NCBI GenBank assembly: GCA_937910835.1
Contig: CALEMG010000535.1
Location: 1 to 24,315 of the forward strand
Reading direction: 5' to 3'
DNA from: an uncultured Alphaproteobacteria bacterium
GTDB taxonomy: Bacteria > Pseudomonadota > Alphaproteobacteria > Sneathiellales > Sneathiellaceae
Length of the DNA stretch: 24,315 bases
Shown: positions 8,701 to 16,854 of the stretch, one piece after another
Layout: the number at the start of each line of letters is the position of its first letter
Numbering within the stretch: the stretch's first letter is position 1
The notes under the pieces: generated by a model
What the model was told of the DNA's origin: nothing
Databases searched by the model: none
The model's input: only the letters and a program-made list of their open reading frames with translations
Made by a program: the position numbers and the translations under genes

Positions 8701-9435
8701 GACGAGAAATGGCTGCAGGCGAAGGCGGTTGTCGGGCTGTTCCCGGCGGCGCGTGACGGTGATGACGTGATCGTCTATACGGACGAAAGTCGAACTGAGG
8801 AGAAGCATCGTTTTCACTTCCTACGTCAGCAGATGATGCGTAAAAATGGCCGCGCCAACCATAGTCTTGCTGACTATATCGCGCCGGTGGAGAGCGGCGT
8901 GAAAGATTATATCGGTTCCTTTGCTGTAACGGCGGGCCTTGGAATTGAGACTAAGCTTGAGGAATTCAAACGAACCCATGATGATTACAGCAGTATTATG
9001 TTGAAAGCTTTGGCGGATCGGCTGGCGGAGGCACTTGCGGAATATATCCATAAACAGACGCGTACGGAGCTTTGGGCTTACGATCGAGACGAGAAGCTCA
9101 GCAATGAGGAGCTTATCCGCGAGGGTTATCAGGGCATCCGTCCGGCACCGGGCTATCCGGCCTGCCCGGAACATTCAGAAAAGCGCGGGCTGTTTGACCT
9201 GCTGGAGGCGGAAAAGCGGATCGGTATCGAATTGACCGAGAGTTTTGCCATGATGCCGGCCTCGTCGGTCTCGGGGCTCTATTTCTCCCACCCGGAAGCG
9301 CGCTACTTCGGTATTGGCAATATCGGCCGCGATCAGGTGGAAGATTATGCCAAGCGAAAAAATATTTCGCCCGACGCGGCGGAGCGGCTACTTGCCTCCA
9401 ATCTCGCTTATGAACGGGTTCGCCGTGCGAGTTAA
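5728..9435 (+). CDS. metH: Cobalamin-dependent methionine synthase MetH, full length
   Basis: Transfers the methyl group of 5-methyl-THF through cobalamin to homocysteine. All four modules are present in 1235 residues, close to the E. coli length. The homocysteine domain (about 1-330) has the zinc cysteines Cys249 (GFNCA) and Cys312-Cys313 (GGCCGT). The pterin-binding barrel spans about 350-620 (INVGERTNVAGS). The cap and B12 domains span about 650-890, with DVHDIGKNIVGG giving the cobalt ligand His761 in the D-x-H-x-x-G motif. The reactivation domain covers about 920-1235, with RPAPGYPACPEH (Arg1138, Tyr1143) binding SAM. The ribosome site AAAGG precedes ATG 5728. The gap from metF is 31 bases, so the three genes look like one operon. 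The cell must obtain cobalamin for this enzyme to work. Confidence 0.97.
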   Translation: MQKSPAFAELEAILDKRIMVLDGAMGTMIQGFKLTEEDYRGTAYANVSNDLKGNNDLLTLTKPDVIEKIHDDFLAAGSDILETNTFNSTSIAQADYKLERAVYELNKQGAAIARKAADRWTERTPDKPRFVAGVLGPTNRTASISPDVNDPGYRNVSFDELVEAYDEALRGLIDGGAQIILIETVFDSLNCKAAIYAVLSYFEETGIRHPVMISGTITDASGRTLSGQTAEAFWASMAHVKPISIGFNCALGAKDLRPHVQSVSNVATTRVSVHPNAGLPNELGEYDDTPEYMAEQLGEFAKSGLVNIVGGCCGTRPEHIKAIAEAVAGVAPRKIPELEPVCRLSGLEPLYLDDVAGFINVGERTNVAGSAKFKKLVMDGDYDTALDIAREQVINGAQIVDVNMDDAMLDAKSAMTTFLNLIASEPDISRVPIMIDSSKWEVLQAGLKTVQGKGVVNSISLKEGEEEFIAHAREIRRYGAAAVVMAFDEDGQADSKERMIEICTRSYKILTEVVDFSPEDIIFDPNIFPIATGIEEHRNFSRDYIEATRELKATLPHIQISGGVSNMSFSLRGNNAMREAMHSVFLYHAIQAGMDMGIVNAGQLAVYSDIPENIRERIEDVVFNKRDDGTERLLEVAEEAIGQKRSNVIDLSWREGTVGERLTHALVKGISDYIIEDTEEARQQFPRPIQVIEGPLMDGMNVVGDLFGSGKMFLPQVVKSARVMKQAVAHLLPFIEAEKDKSGEAQTKGKILMATVKGDVHDIGKNIVGGVLQRNIFEEIDLGLMVPYPKLLESAIREKVDIIGLSGLITPSLEEMATVAAEMQRQDFNLPLLIGGATTSKVHTALKIAPQYDGTTIYVTDASRAVGIATKLTSNENNKELVDSIKVEYEQVRENYLKKSRPDQQFTLEEARVNAVPIDWTDYQPPVPPFPGLNEFQNINLASLRDYIDWSPIFRTWELAGHFPKILDDEVVGETATELYNDAQAMLDKIIDEKWLQAKAVVGLFPAARDGDDVIVYTDESRTEEKHRFHFLRQQMMRKNGRANHSLADYIAPVESGVKDYIGSFAVTAGLGIETKLEEFKRTHDDYSSIMLKALADRLAEALAEYIHKQTRTELWAYDRDEKLSNEELIREGYQGIRPAPGYPACPEHSEKRGLFDLLEAEKRIGIELTESFAMMPASSVSGLYFSHPEARYFGIGNIGRDQVEDYAKRKNISPDAAERLLASNLAYERVRRAS

Positions 9436-9520
9436 TGCGCGCCGCTCAATGACGCAAAATTGATTTTCAGCGAATAGGCGTTCCCGCCATAATGCGGTTT
9501 GTGCTTGTTGGAGGAAATTC

Positions 9521-9976
9521 ATGTTTCGACGTTTTGCCCTTGTTCTCATTATCCTGCTCTTTATCGGGGCCGGGAAAGCCTTTGCCTTTGAGGATATCAA
9601 CAAGAGCTTTATCGGCGGGCTTGCCGTCGATGGGTATGACAGCACAGCCTATTTCACGAAAGCCACGCCTGAGGAAGGGGATGGCGATTACAGCGTTGAG
9701 TATAAGGGCGCGACCTGGCGTTTTATCGATACCAAAAGTCGCGATCTCTTTGCCGCCAATCCAGAGGCCTACGCCCCGCAATATGGCGGCTATTGCTCCA
9801 ACCAGATGAGCCTTGGAAATCTTTCCGATATCGATCCCGGCGTCTGGCTGATCTTTGACGGCAAACTCTATCTTTTTGGCCATGACGCGGGCCGTATTCG
9901 CTGGGAGAAAACGGGCATTGCCGAACGGATCAAGGACGCGGACCTGAACTGGCAGAAATTCCTCGCCGGAAAATAG
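9521..9976 (+). CDS. Secreted YHS-domain protein
   Basis: A 151-residue small exported protein. It has a Sec-type signal (MFRRFALVLIILLFIGAG, cleavage probably near KAFA-F) followed by a YHS-type domain: GLAVDGYDSTAYFT, then DTKSRDLFAANPEAYAPQYGGYCS and a tail DGKLYLFGHDAGRIRWE. Domains of this family occur in metal-linked proteins, often near heavy-metal transport or copper genes; the exact ligand is not known. GGAGGAAATTC directly before ATG 9521 is a strong ribosome site. It lies 76 bases ahead of a multicopper oxidase on the same strand, so a shared role in periplasmic metal handling is reasonable but inferred. Confidence 0.8.
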   Translation: MFRRFALVLIILLFIGAGKAFAFEDINKSFIGGLAVDGYDSTAYFTKATPEEGDGDYSVEYKGATWRFIDTKSRDLFAANPEAYAPQYGGYCSNQMSLGNLSDIDPGVWLIFDGKLYLFGHDAGRIRWEKTGIAERIKDADLNWQKFLAGK

Positions 9977-10052
9977 CGTGAAATAATAGAAATATTTATC
10001 GTTTTAACTATCATGTACGTTCTGAATTTCAAGAATGTGGATGGTGGTTATT

Positions 10053-11462
10053 ATGGATGTTTCACGGAGAGGTTTTCTGACCGCGACGGCAGGCGTTGCG
10101 GCGAGCGCGGTTGTTACACAGATACCGCAAGCCAAAGCCGCATCGCGCAAAATCTTAAGAGCCCGATCTCGCCAAATTGAGGTTGCTGGGAAGGCGGCCA
10201 CCCGTTATGGCCTTGAACAGGATTCAGGGGTGTTCGGTCTCACTCTTGATGAGGGAGACCAGTTTGATATCCAGCTGGTTAATGAATTGTCTGTCGATAC
10301 CTCAATCCATTGGCATGGCATGGAAGAGCCCTGGCAGCAGGATGGCGTGCCATATCTTTCCGCCCTGCCGATAACTTCGGGCGGGCGAGCCGATTACAGC
10401 TTTCCAGCCCTACCGACGGGAACCCGCTGGATGCATTCACATTTCGGCCTGCAGGAGCAAAACCTGCTGGCGGCGCCCCTTATCATTCGCGACAAGGTCG
10501 CGCAGGCTGAAGATGCACAGGAAGTGGTGATGTTCCTTGAGGATTTTTCATGGACATCGCCAGAGGAAATCTTCGCAAACTTGCGCAAACCTAAACCAGA
10601 AATGAGTATGTCGAAGGAGAGTGACAAGAAAGTAGGCCCCGACCTTAATGATGTCGAGTTTGATGCCTTCCTCGCAAATGACCGGACGCTTGACGATCCG
10701 GACGTGGTGGCGGTGGAGAAGGGCGGTAAAATCCGCGTGCGTATCATCAATGCGTCGGCATCCAGCAATTATACCCTTGATTTTGGTTCTTTGGAGGGCG
10801 AGTTGATCGCTGTCGACGGCAATCCGGTCATTCCCTTTAAAGCCTCTACTTTCCCTCTTGCCATTGCGCAGCGCGCAGACATCATGATCACCATGCCGTC
10901 CGATGGGGCAGCTGTCCCGGTGCTGGCTCATTGCGAGGGCAGGAAAATGCGATCCGGCATCATTCTTCGGCCGAAAGGGGCAAAGGCTGCCAAAATATCA
11001 ACAGTGACAGAAACAGAAGGGCCGCGTGTGGCTCTTGAGCAAGAGGAAAAGCTTCGTGCGGCGCGTCCCCTTACCGGCAGAAAAAAGGTGAGATCCGTTC
11101 CCGTGGACCTTACAGGCTCAATGTCGAGCTATATTTGGAACATGGGTGTCGAGGGATTGAGCGGCCTTCCCGTTGTAATCCGCAAAGGCAAACGTGTGGA
11201 ACTCGTTATGGTCAACAAGACGCCAATGTCGCATCCCATGCATCTGCATGGTCATAGTTTTCAGGTGGTCGGGATTAACGGGCAGCGCCTGCAAGGAGCA
11301 ATGCGCGATACTGTTTTGGTTCCGCCGAAAACGACCGTCACTGTCGCTTTGGATACGCGAAATCCAGGTCTTTGGGCTTTCCATTGTCATAACCTCTATC
11401 ATCTTGCCGCCGGGATGTTTTCGACGATGGCTTATCGGGAAATTCCACGCAGCAGTAGCTAG
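10053..11462 (+). CDS. Tat-exported multicopper oxidase
   Basis: A 469-residue periplasmic multicopper oxidase that couples one-electron oxidation of a substrate (Cu(I) or phenolic/metal substrates in this family) to reduction of O2 to water. The N-terminus MDVSRRGFLTA is a classic twin-arginine signal, which is why ATG 10053 is preferred to ATG 10035 in frame. All copper sites are present. They are HWHG (His86, His88), HSH (His128, His130), HPMHLHGH (His394 type 1; His397, His399), and HCHNLYHLAAGM (His444, Cys445, His446, His450, Met455 as axial ligand). I see no methionine-rich CueO insert, so copper tolerance specifically is not proven. It follows the YHS gene and is convergent with the oxoprolinase gene, with only 9 bases between the stops. 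Confidence 0.9.
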   Translation: MDVSRRGFLTATAGVAASAVVTQIPQAKAASRKILRARSRQIEVAGKAATRYGLEQDSGVFGLTLDEGDQFDIQLVNELSVDTSIHWHGMEEPWQQDGVPYLSALPITSGGRADYSFPALPTGTRWMHSHFGLQEQNLLAAPLIIRDKVAQAEDAQEVVMFLEDFSWTSPEEIFANLRKPKPEMSMSKESDKKVGPDLNDVEFDAFLANDRTLDDPDVVAVEKGGKIRVRIINASASSNYTLDFGSLEGELIAVDGNPVIPFKASTFPLAIAQRADIMITMPSDGAAVPVLAHCEGRKMRSGIILRPKGAKAAKISTVTETEGPRVALEQEEKLRAARPLTGRKKVRSVPVDLTGSMSSYIWNMGVEGLSGLPVVIRKGKRVELVMVNKTPMSHPMHLHGHSFQVVGINGQRLQGAMRDTVLVPPKTTVTVALDTRNPGLWAFHCHNLYHLAAGMFSTMAYREIPRSSS

Positions 11463-11471
11463 GACCGTGGT

Positions 11472-14400
11472 TTATTTCCCATAGCCACCGCCGGTTGGGG
11501 TCTGGATAACGAAGATGTCGCCCGCGGCCATATCCGTCTTGTCGCGTCCTTCCAGATGGTCGATTTCGCCGTTTTCCCGGATCACCCATTGGTTGCCGAC
11601 TTCGCCATCCTCCCCACCATTAAGGCCGAAGGGCGGCACGAAGCGATGGCTGGAGAGTAGGGCCGCCGTCATTGGCTCGTGGAAACGGATTTTTCTTAGC
11701 GTTCCGTCGCCGCCCTTATGCTTACCCTTGCCGCCAGAATTTTCGCGGATCTCGAAACTCTCCAGCGTCACCGGGAAACGCCATTCAAGGACGTAATATT
11801 GATATGTTTCATTGCCGAAAGTGAAGTTGTTCATCGTGCCTTGCGCCGCTGCCATGACACCGAGCGCGCCGAACAGGCAGTCGGTGATACATTGCGATGT
11901 TTCGACGTTGCCTGCGACCACGGCCGCCGGATATTCCGGCGAGAGCATGGAGCGTTCGGGGACAATAATCTCCAGCGGCTTGAGGCAGCCTGCATTCAAG
12001 GGGATATCGCTCTCCACGAGACAACGGAACACGTAAAGCACCGCCGCCGTGGTGACCGCCCTTGGCGCGTTATAGTTGGTCGGATGCTCCCCGCTAGTGC
12101 CGGTGAAATCGATTCGGGCCGTACGGTCCTGCTTGTTGATCGAGATTTTTACCTTGATTTCAAAGCCGTCATCCATGGGATAGGTGAAGTCTCCATCCCT
12201 CAGGACATCGAGCACCCGGCGGACAGATTCTTCGGCGTTGTCCTGCACATGGCCCATATAGGCATGGACCACCTCAAGGGAGAAATGATCGACCATCTTG
12301 CGCAGTTCCTGAATACCCTTTTCGCAGGCGGCGATCTGCGCCTTCAGGTCGGCCATATTCTGGTCCGTATTGCGGGACGGGTAGGGGCCGGATTTCAGGA
12401 TCTCGGTAATCTCGTCCTCAAGCAGCCGACCACCATCGACGAGTAATACGTTATCGAGAATGACGCCTTCTTCCTCCACCGTTCGGCTGTCGGGCGGCAT
12501 AGAGCCAGGCGTCGTGCCGCCGATATCCGCGTGATGGCCACGGCTCGCGACGTAAAAGAGGACGTCATTCCCCTCAAGATCGAAGACCGGTGTGATCACG
12601 GTGACGTCGGGCAGATGTGTGCCGCCGTTATATGGGGCGTTGAGAACGAAAACATCGCCTGCTTTCATCGTCGCTTTATGTTTGCTAATGACTGCCTTGA
12701 TGCTCTCGGACATGGAACCTAGATGCACCGGCATATGCGGCGCGTTGGCGATCAGGTCGCCGTTCAAGTCAAAGACTGCGCAGGAGAAATCGAGCCGTTC
12801 CTTGATATTCACTGAATAGGCGGTTTTTTCGAGGACCGTGCCCATTAGCTCGGCGACATTCATGAAGAGATTGTTGAAATTCTCCAGCATCACCGGATCT
12901 ACCTCCGTCCCGATGGCAAGCTCTCGCTTGAGTTCCTCCACGCGTGTAAGGACGAGATAGCCGCGGTCCGTCATTTCCGCCTGCCAGCCCGGTTCAATTA
13001 CGTTTGTGCCGGTTTTCTCGACGATGACGGCCGGGCCGTCGATCTTTGCGCCGGAGGGCAGGGCATCGCGATCATAGAAGGGGCATTCCTGCCAACTCTC
13101 CCCGATAAAAATGGCCTCATGGGCGAGGGAGGAGACGTCTGTGTTACTGCTAATCCGGATCGGATCTTCGATCTTGTCGCCGGTGCCGATAACCTCGACG
13201 GCGGCGGCCTCGACGATCATCGCTTTTTCCGGTGTTGTGAAGCCAACGCGCTGTCGGTGCGCGGCCTCGAACGCCTTGATCACGTCGTCGAGCGGGCCGT
13301 CATCGACCACCATCGAGGTATCGGATCCTTGATATTTGATATGCAGCTTATGCTGGACTTCGATGCGGGTTTCCTCCACCCCTTGCGCGCGCATTTCCGA
13401 CAGCCCTTCAGTGGCGAGTTCTTCGAGGGTTGCGGCGATATCGGCAAGGGCGGCCTCCGCCAGCATTACCTCCATAGCCTTTTCCTTCAGCACCCGAAGA
13501 TCGGCGAGGCCCATGCCGAAGGCGGAGAGAACGCCAGCGTAGGGGTGCAGCAGAATCTTTTTCATGCCCAGACTATCAGCGACCAGGCAGGCATGCTGTC
13601 CGCCCGCGCCGCCGAAAGAGGTAAGGACATATTCGGAGACATCATAACCACGCTGGACAGAGATTTTCTTGATGGCATTGGCCATATTCTCGACTGCGAT
13701 AAAGAGAAAGCCACGCGCAACCTCCTCCGGGCTACGGTTATCGCCGGTCGCGGCATTGATTCTGTCCGCCAGTTCTGCAAATTTTTCACGCACTGTTTCC
13801 ACATCCAACGTTTCATTGGCGTTGGGGCCGAAGCCCTTGGGAAAGAGCTCCGGCGCAAGCTTGCCCAGCATGACGTTACAATCTGTGACCGTCAGCGGGC
13901 CGCCCTTGCGGTAACAGGCAGGGCCGGGATTGGCTCCGGCACTATCCGGGCCAACCTTATATCTTGCCCCATCGAAATGCAGGATCGATCCACCGCCTGC
14001 TGCGACGGTGTGGATCAGCATCATTGGCGCGCGCATGCGAACGCCTGCGACCTCGGTCTCGAAGGTGCGCTCATACTCGCCGCCGTAATGGGACACATCC
14101 GTGGAAGTGCCACCCATATCGAAGCCGATGACTTTCTCGAACCCGGCCATGGCGCTGGTCTGGACCATGCCGACCACGCCGCCCGCCGGACCGGAGAGAA
14201 TGGCGTCCTTTCCTTGAAAGAAATGTGCGTCCGTCAAGCCGCCGTTTGATTGCATGAACATCAGCCGGGTATCCCCAAGCTCGGACGCGACCCGATCCAC
14301 ATACCGGCGCAGGATGGGGGAGAGATAGGCGTCTACAACCGTTGTGTCACCTCGACTGACCAGTTTCTTCAGTGGGCGTGTTTCTTGGCTGGTTGAGATG

Positions 14401-14987
14401 TGCGTGTATCCGATTTCCCTTGCGATCTCTGCCACGGCCTTTTCATGGTCGGGATAGCGATAGCCATGCATGAAGACAATGGCGCAGGCGCGCAGCCCCG
14501 CATCATAGGCTGTTTGCAGCTTTGTGCGCGCCTCCTCGATCTCGAGCGGGCGGGTCACCTCGCCAGTAGCGCCGACGCGTTCTTTCACCTCGATCACGCT
14601 GCTGTATAGCATTTCCGGGAGCTCGATATTAAGTGCAAAGAGTTTGGGGCGCGTCTGGTAGCCGATCCGGAGAGCAGCGTGAAACCCTTCCGTCGTGACC
14701 AGCAACAGCGGCTCGCCCTTGCGCTCCAGCAGTGCATTAGTGGCGACGGTGGTGCCCATCTTAACCGCATCGATCTGTAACGCGGGAATTTCATCGGCTT
14801 TGTTGAGGCCGAGCAGATCACGGATGCCCTGTAGCGCCGCATCCTCATATTGCTCGGGGTTTTCGCTCAGCAGCTTGTGGGTGACGATGCCACCATCGGG
14901 TCGGCGCGCAACAAGGTCGGTAAAGGTACCGCCGCGATCGACCCAGATTTGCCATTCCTTCGCCGCCTTATCCATTTTTTTTGTCAT
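11472..14987 (-). CDS. Fused HyuA-HyuB hydantoinase/5-oxoprolinase family protein
   Basis: An ATP-dependent amidohydrolase of the hydantoinase/oxoprolinase family with both subunits in one 1171-residue chain. The HyuA part (about 10-680) has DRGGTFTDLVARRPDGG, KMGTTVATNALLERKG, SGPAGGVVG and GFDMGGTSTDVSHYGG, the ASKHA-type nucleotide motifs. The HyuB part (about 690-1165) begins at NNLFMNVAELMGTVLEKTAYS and includes RGHHADIGGTTPGSMPP and the C-terminal TPTGGGYGK. The fused order matches eukaryotic-type 5-oxoprolinase (about 1290 residues). The substrate may be 5-oxoproline, a hydantoin or N-methylhydantoin, and neighbours do not decide it. Start ATG 14987 is preferred over the longer frame from 15053 because AGAGAG precedes it; ATG 14975 is also possible. 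Confidence 0.92.
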   Translation of the reverse strand: MTKKMDKAAKEWQIWVDRGGTFTDLVARRPDGGIVTHKLLSENPEQYEDAALQGIRDLLGLNKADEIPALQIDAVKMGTTVATNALLERKGEPLLLVTTEGFHAALRIGYQTRPKLFALNIELPEMLYSSVIEVKERVGATGEVTRPLEIEEARTKLQTAYDAGLRACAIVFMHGYRYPDHEKAVAEIAREIGYTHISTSQETRPLKKLVSRGDTTVVDAYLSPILRRYVDRVASELGDTRLMFMQSNGGLTDAHFFQGKDAILSGPAGGVVGMVQTSAMAGFEKVIGFDMGGTSTDVSHYGGEYERTFETEVAGVRMRAPMMLIHTVAAGGGSILHFDGARYKVGPDSAGANPGPACYRKGGPLTVTDCNVMLGKLAPELFPKGFGPNANETLDVETVREKFAELADRINAATGDNRSPEEVARGFLFIAVENMANAIKKISVQRGYDVSEYVLTSFGGAGGQHACLVADSLGMKKILLHPYAGVLSAFGMGLADLRVLKEKAMEVMLAEAALADIAATLEELATEGLSEMRAQGVEETRIEVQHKLHIKYQGSDTSMVVDDGPLDDVIKAFEAAHRQRVGFTTPEKAMIVEAAAVEVIGTGDKIEDPIRISSNTDVSSLAHEAIFIGESWQECPFYDRDALPSGAKIDGPAVIVEKTGTNVIEPGWQAEMTDRGYLVLTRVEELKRELAIGTEVDPVMLENFNNLFMNVAELMGTVLEKTAYSVNIKERLDFSCAVFDLNGDLIANAPHMPVHLGSMSESIKAVISKHKATMKAGDVFVLNAPYNGGTHLPDVTVITPVFDLEGNDVLFYVASRGHHADIGGTTPGSMPPDSRTVEEEGVILDNVLLVDGGRLLEDEITEILKSGPYPSRNTDQNMADLKAQIAACEKGIQELRKMVDHFSLEVVHAYMGHVQDNAEESVRRVLDVLRDGDFTYPMDDGFEIKVKISINKQDRTARIDFTGTSGEHPTNYNAPRAVTTAAVLYVFRCLVESDIPLNAGCLKPLEIIVPERSMLSPEYPAAVVAGNVETSQCITDCLFGALGVMAAAQGTMNNFTFGNETYQYYVLEWRFPVTLESFEIRENSGGKGKHKGGDGTLRKIRFHEPMTAALLSSHRFVPPFGLNGGEDGEVGNQWVIRENGEIDHLEGRDKTDMAAGDIFVIQTPTGGGYGK

Positions 14988-15134
14988 GCTTTCTCTCTGC
15001 TGAAGCCATAAGGGCGCCTGACCGTGCCGCCGATACCTTGAAATCATTATCATCAGCTAAGGTCGCAGGTAAAGCCGTATCGCCGAATGTTTTTGCTGCT
15101 TTCACGAAACGCATCCGTCGCGCGTTTGTGAAGC

Positions 15135-16742
15135 ATGAAGATAACAGGAAAGTGGCTCAAGATGACGGTAGATGAAACTCGCGAAAATTATGTTCCCCTG
15201 TCCCGATCTCCCATCTGGGATCTGATGCGCAGCTATTATAGTACGCTGGGCATGGCGGCCTGGGGGCCGGGTCGGGTGCCCAATTATGTGACGACAAATC
15301 CGTTTATCGGGCGTGCCTATGCCAATGTCATTCGCGGCTTTCTCGATGATTTCGGGCAGGGTGGTAGAGGTCGTGCCCGTCAGGAGCCGCATTACATCCT
15401 GGAACTTGGCGCCGGATCGGGCCGTTTTGCCTATGGCTTCCTGAAGCATTTCTTTACGCCGGAAGAACTGGTCGTCGCGAAAAAACGGAATGTTGTCTAT
15501 GTGATGACAGAGGTCAGTGAGGCGGCTATTGAATTCTGGCGAGGGCATCCGCAATTGAAACCTTTTATCGATCAGGGAGTTCTGGATTTTGCCTATTTTG
15601 ATGTGCTGAAAGATGATCCGATCCACCTGCTGATATCGGGAAGGAAGATTACACCGGGGTCGTTGTCAAACCCGCTCTCGGTGATTGCAAATTACGTGAT
15701 CGACAGTCTGCCACATGATTTTTACGTTGCCCGGGAGAAAGAGCTTTTTGAGCGACGGGTTTGCCATCGGATTGAAACGAGCAGTGATGAAATCGAGGAT
15801 ATCGTCCGTCATACGGAGTTTGATTATCATGAACAGTCGGCGGCAGCAGATATTTATGAGAATGAGGACTGGAACCGCATTCTTGAAAAATATCGGAAAA
15901 TGAAGGGAGAGTTGAATTTCTCTCTTCCTGTAGGTGGCTTTCGGATGATTGACCGGCTAGCGGCGCTGACAACGGGGCCGATGTTTCTACTCTCCGGAGA
16001 TTTTGGCGTATCGGCGCTCTCCGATCTTTCAGATTTGCCGCCGCGCCGGGTGGCGCAGAACGGGACTTTCAGCTTGCATGTGAATTATCACGCGGTTGGA
16101 GACTATGTGAAGATGAAAAAGGGGCGGCTCCTCACGCCGGGCCATGCAAAATCATCTCTGGAAATAGCCGGAATACTGATAAATCAGGGGCGGCGGAAGG
16201 TGCGTCATTTAGTGCATCAGTTCAATACTCATATTCGGGACACCGGGCCGGATGAGTTTTTCATGTTAAAAAAAATTGCAGAGAAAAATTTTGCGGATCA
16301 CAACCTGCCGCAAATTCTCGCTTTGCTGCGCTTAAGTTATGGCGATATCAAAATTTTCCGGGGTTGCGCTGAATCCCTTCGAAAGGCTCTGCCTATGGCC
16401 AGCGATCACATGAAAAAGTCTGTTGTTGAGGCCCTAAAGAGGGTCGACGAGGTGCATTTCAGGTGCGATTTAACCCTCGACCCTGCAATCGCGATCATCC
16501 GCTTGATGTTGATTGCGGGCGCCTCAGAAGAAGCGCTGGAAATTGCGGAACGCAACCGGATGTTTCTTGAGGTAACATCGGAGGGGACGTTTCTGGTTGC
16601 GGATTTGCTCTATCGGACCGGTAGGTCAGATGAGGCACTCACTCTCCTGAAAAGCCTGTTGCTGCGGGAGCCTGGCCATCGCGAGGCGCAACTCCTGTTT
16701 GGCCGCATCGCCGACGCGGCAGAGGTCCGCAACATGGCATAG
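15135..16742 (+). CDS. Putative SAM-dependent methyltransferase with C-terminal TPR-like region
   Basis: I do not recognise a named gene. The 535-residue product has a class I methyltransferase-like N-terminal half: motif I ILELGAGSGRFAYGF (about 88-102) and an acidic strand end VYVMTEVSEAAIEFW. A segment VIANYVIDSLPHDFYV resembles the A-N-E-x-x-D-A-L-P signature of the MidA/NDUFAF7 protein arginine methyltransferase family. GPMFLLSGDFG and NYHAVGDYV fit later strands of that fold. Residues about 360-530 look helical and repeat-like, with a TPR-like pair near the end (FLVADLLYRTGRSDEALTLL, then EPGHREAQLLFGRI). A single-chain MidA-like domain with TPR repeats suggests a protein-binding methyltransferase; that is inference. 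ATG 15162 lies in frame behind AGGAAA and may be the true start. The gene is divergent from the oxoprolinase. Confidence 0.65.
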   Translation: MKITGKWLKMTVDETRENYVPLSRSPIWDLMRSYYSTLGMAAWGPGRVPNYVTTNPFIGRAYANVIRGFLDDFGQGGRGRARQEPHYILELGAGSGRFAYGFLKHFFTPEELVVAKKRNVVYVMTEVSEAAIEFWRGHPQLKPFIDQGVLDFAYFDVLKDDPIHLLISGRKITPGSLSNPLSVIANYVIDSLPHDFYVAREKELFERRVCHRIETSSDEIEDIVRHTEFDYHEQSAAADIYENEDWNRILEKYRKMKGELNFSLPVGGFRMIDRLAALTTGPMFLLSGDFGVSALSDLSDLPPRRVAQNGTFSLHVNYHAVGDYVKMKKGRLLTPGHAKSSLEIAGILINQGRRKVRHLVHQFNTHIRDTGPDEFFMLKKIAEKNFADHNLPQILALLRLSYGDIKIFRGCAESLRKALPMASDHMKKSVVEALKRVDEVHFRCDLTLDPAIAIIRLMLIAGASEEALEIAERNRMFLEVTSEGTFLVADLLYRTGRSDEALTLLKSLLLREPGHREAQLLFGRIADAAEVRNMA

Positions 16743-16806
16743 TCTTTCCGTAGATTTTACCTTGCGTACGAAAGGGTAAGAAAATTTAAACTCTATGGCG
16801 TTAATG

Positions 16807-16826
16807 ATATGCTACTCCTAGCATAT
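16807..16826. repeat. 8-bp inverted repeat between the methyltransferase gene and rmlA
   Basis: ATATGCTA (16807-16814) and TAGCATAT (16819-16826) form a perfect 8-bp stem with a CTCC loop, followed by TATTTTAAA. It lies 29 bases before the rmlA start. It could be a weak terminator for the upstream gene or an operator for rmlA, and the sequence does not settle which. Confidence 0.4.
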
Positions 16827-16854
16827 TATTTTAAACGACATTGAGATAGGACCT

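Noticed and set aside
9436..9520. Terminator after metH
   Set aside because: No stem with a T tract could be found in the gap before the YHS gene, so the end of the operon is not located.
13119..14249. A 376-residue open frame on the plus strand inside the oxoprolinase gene
   Set aside because: It is antisense to a strongly conserved protein, has no recognisable domain and a composition rich in His, Arg and Asp typical of shadow frames.
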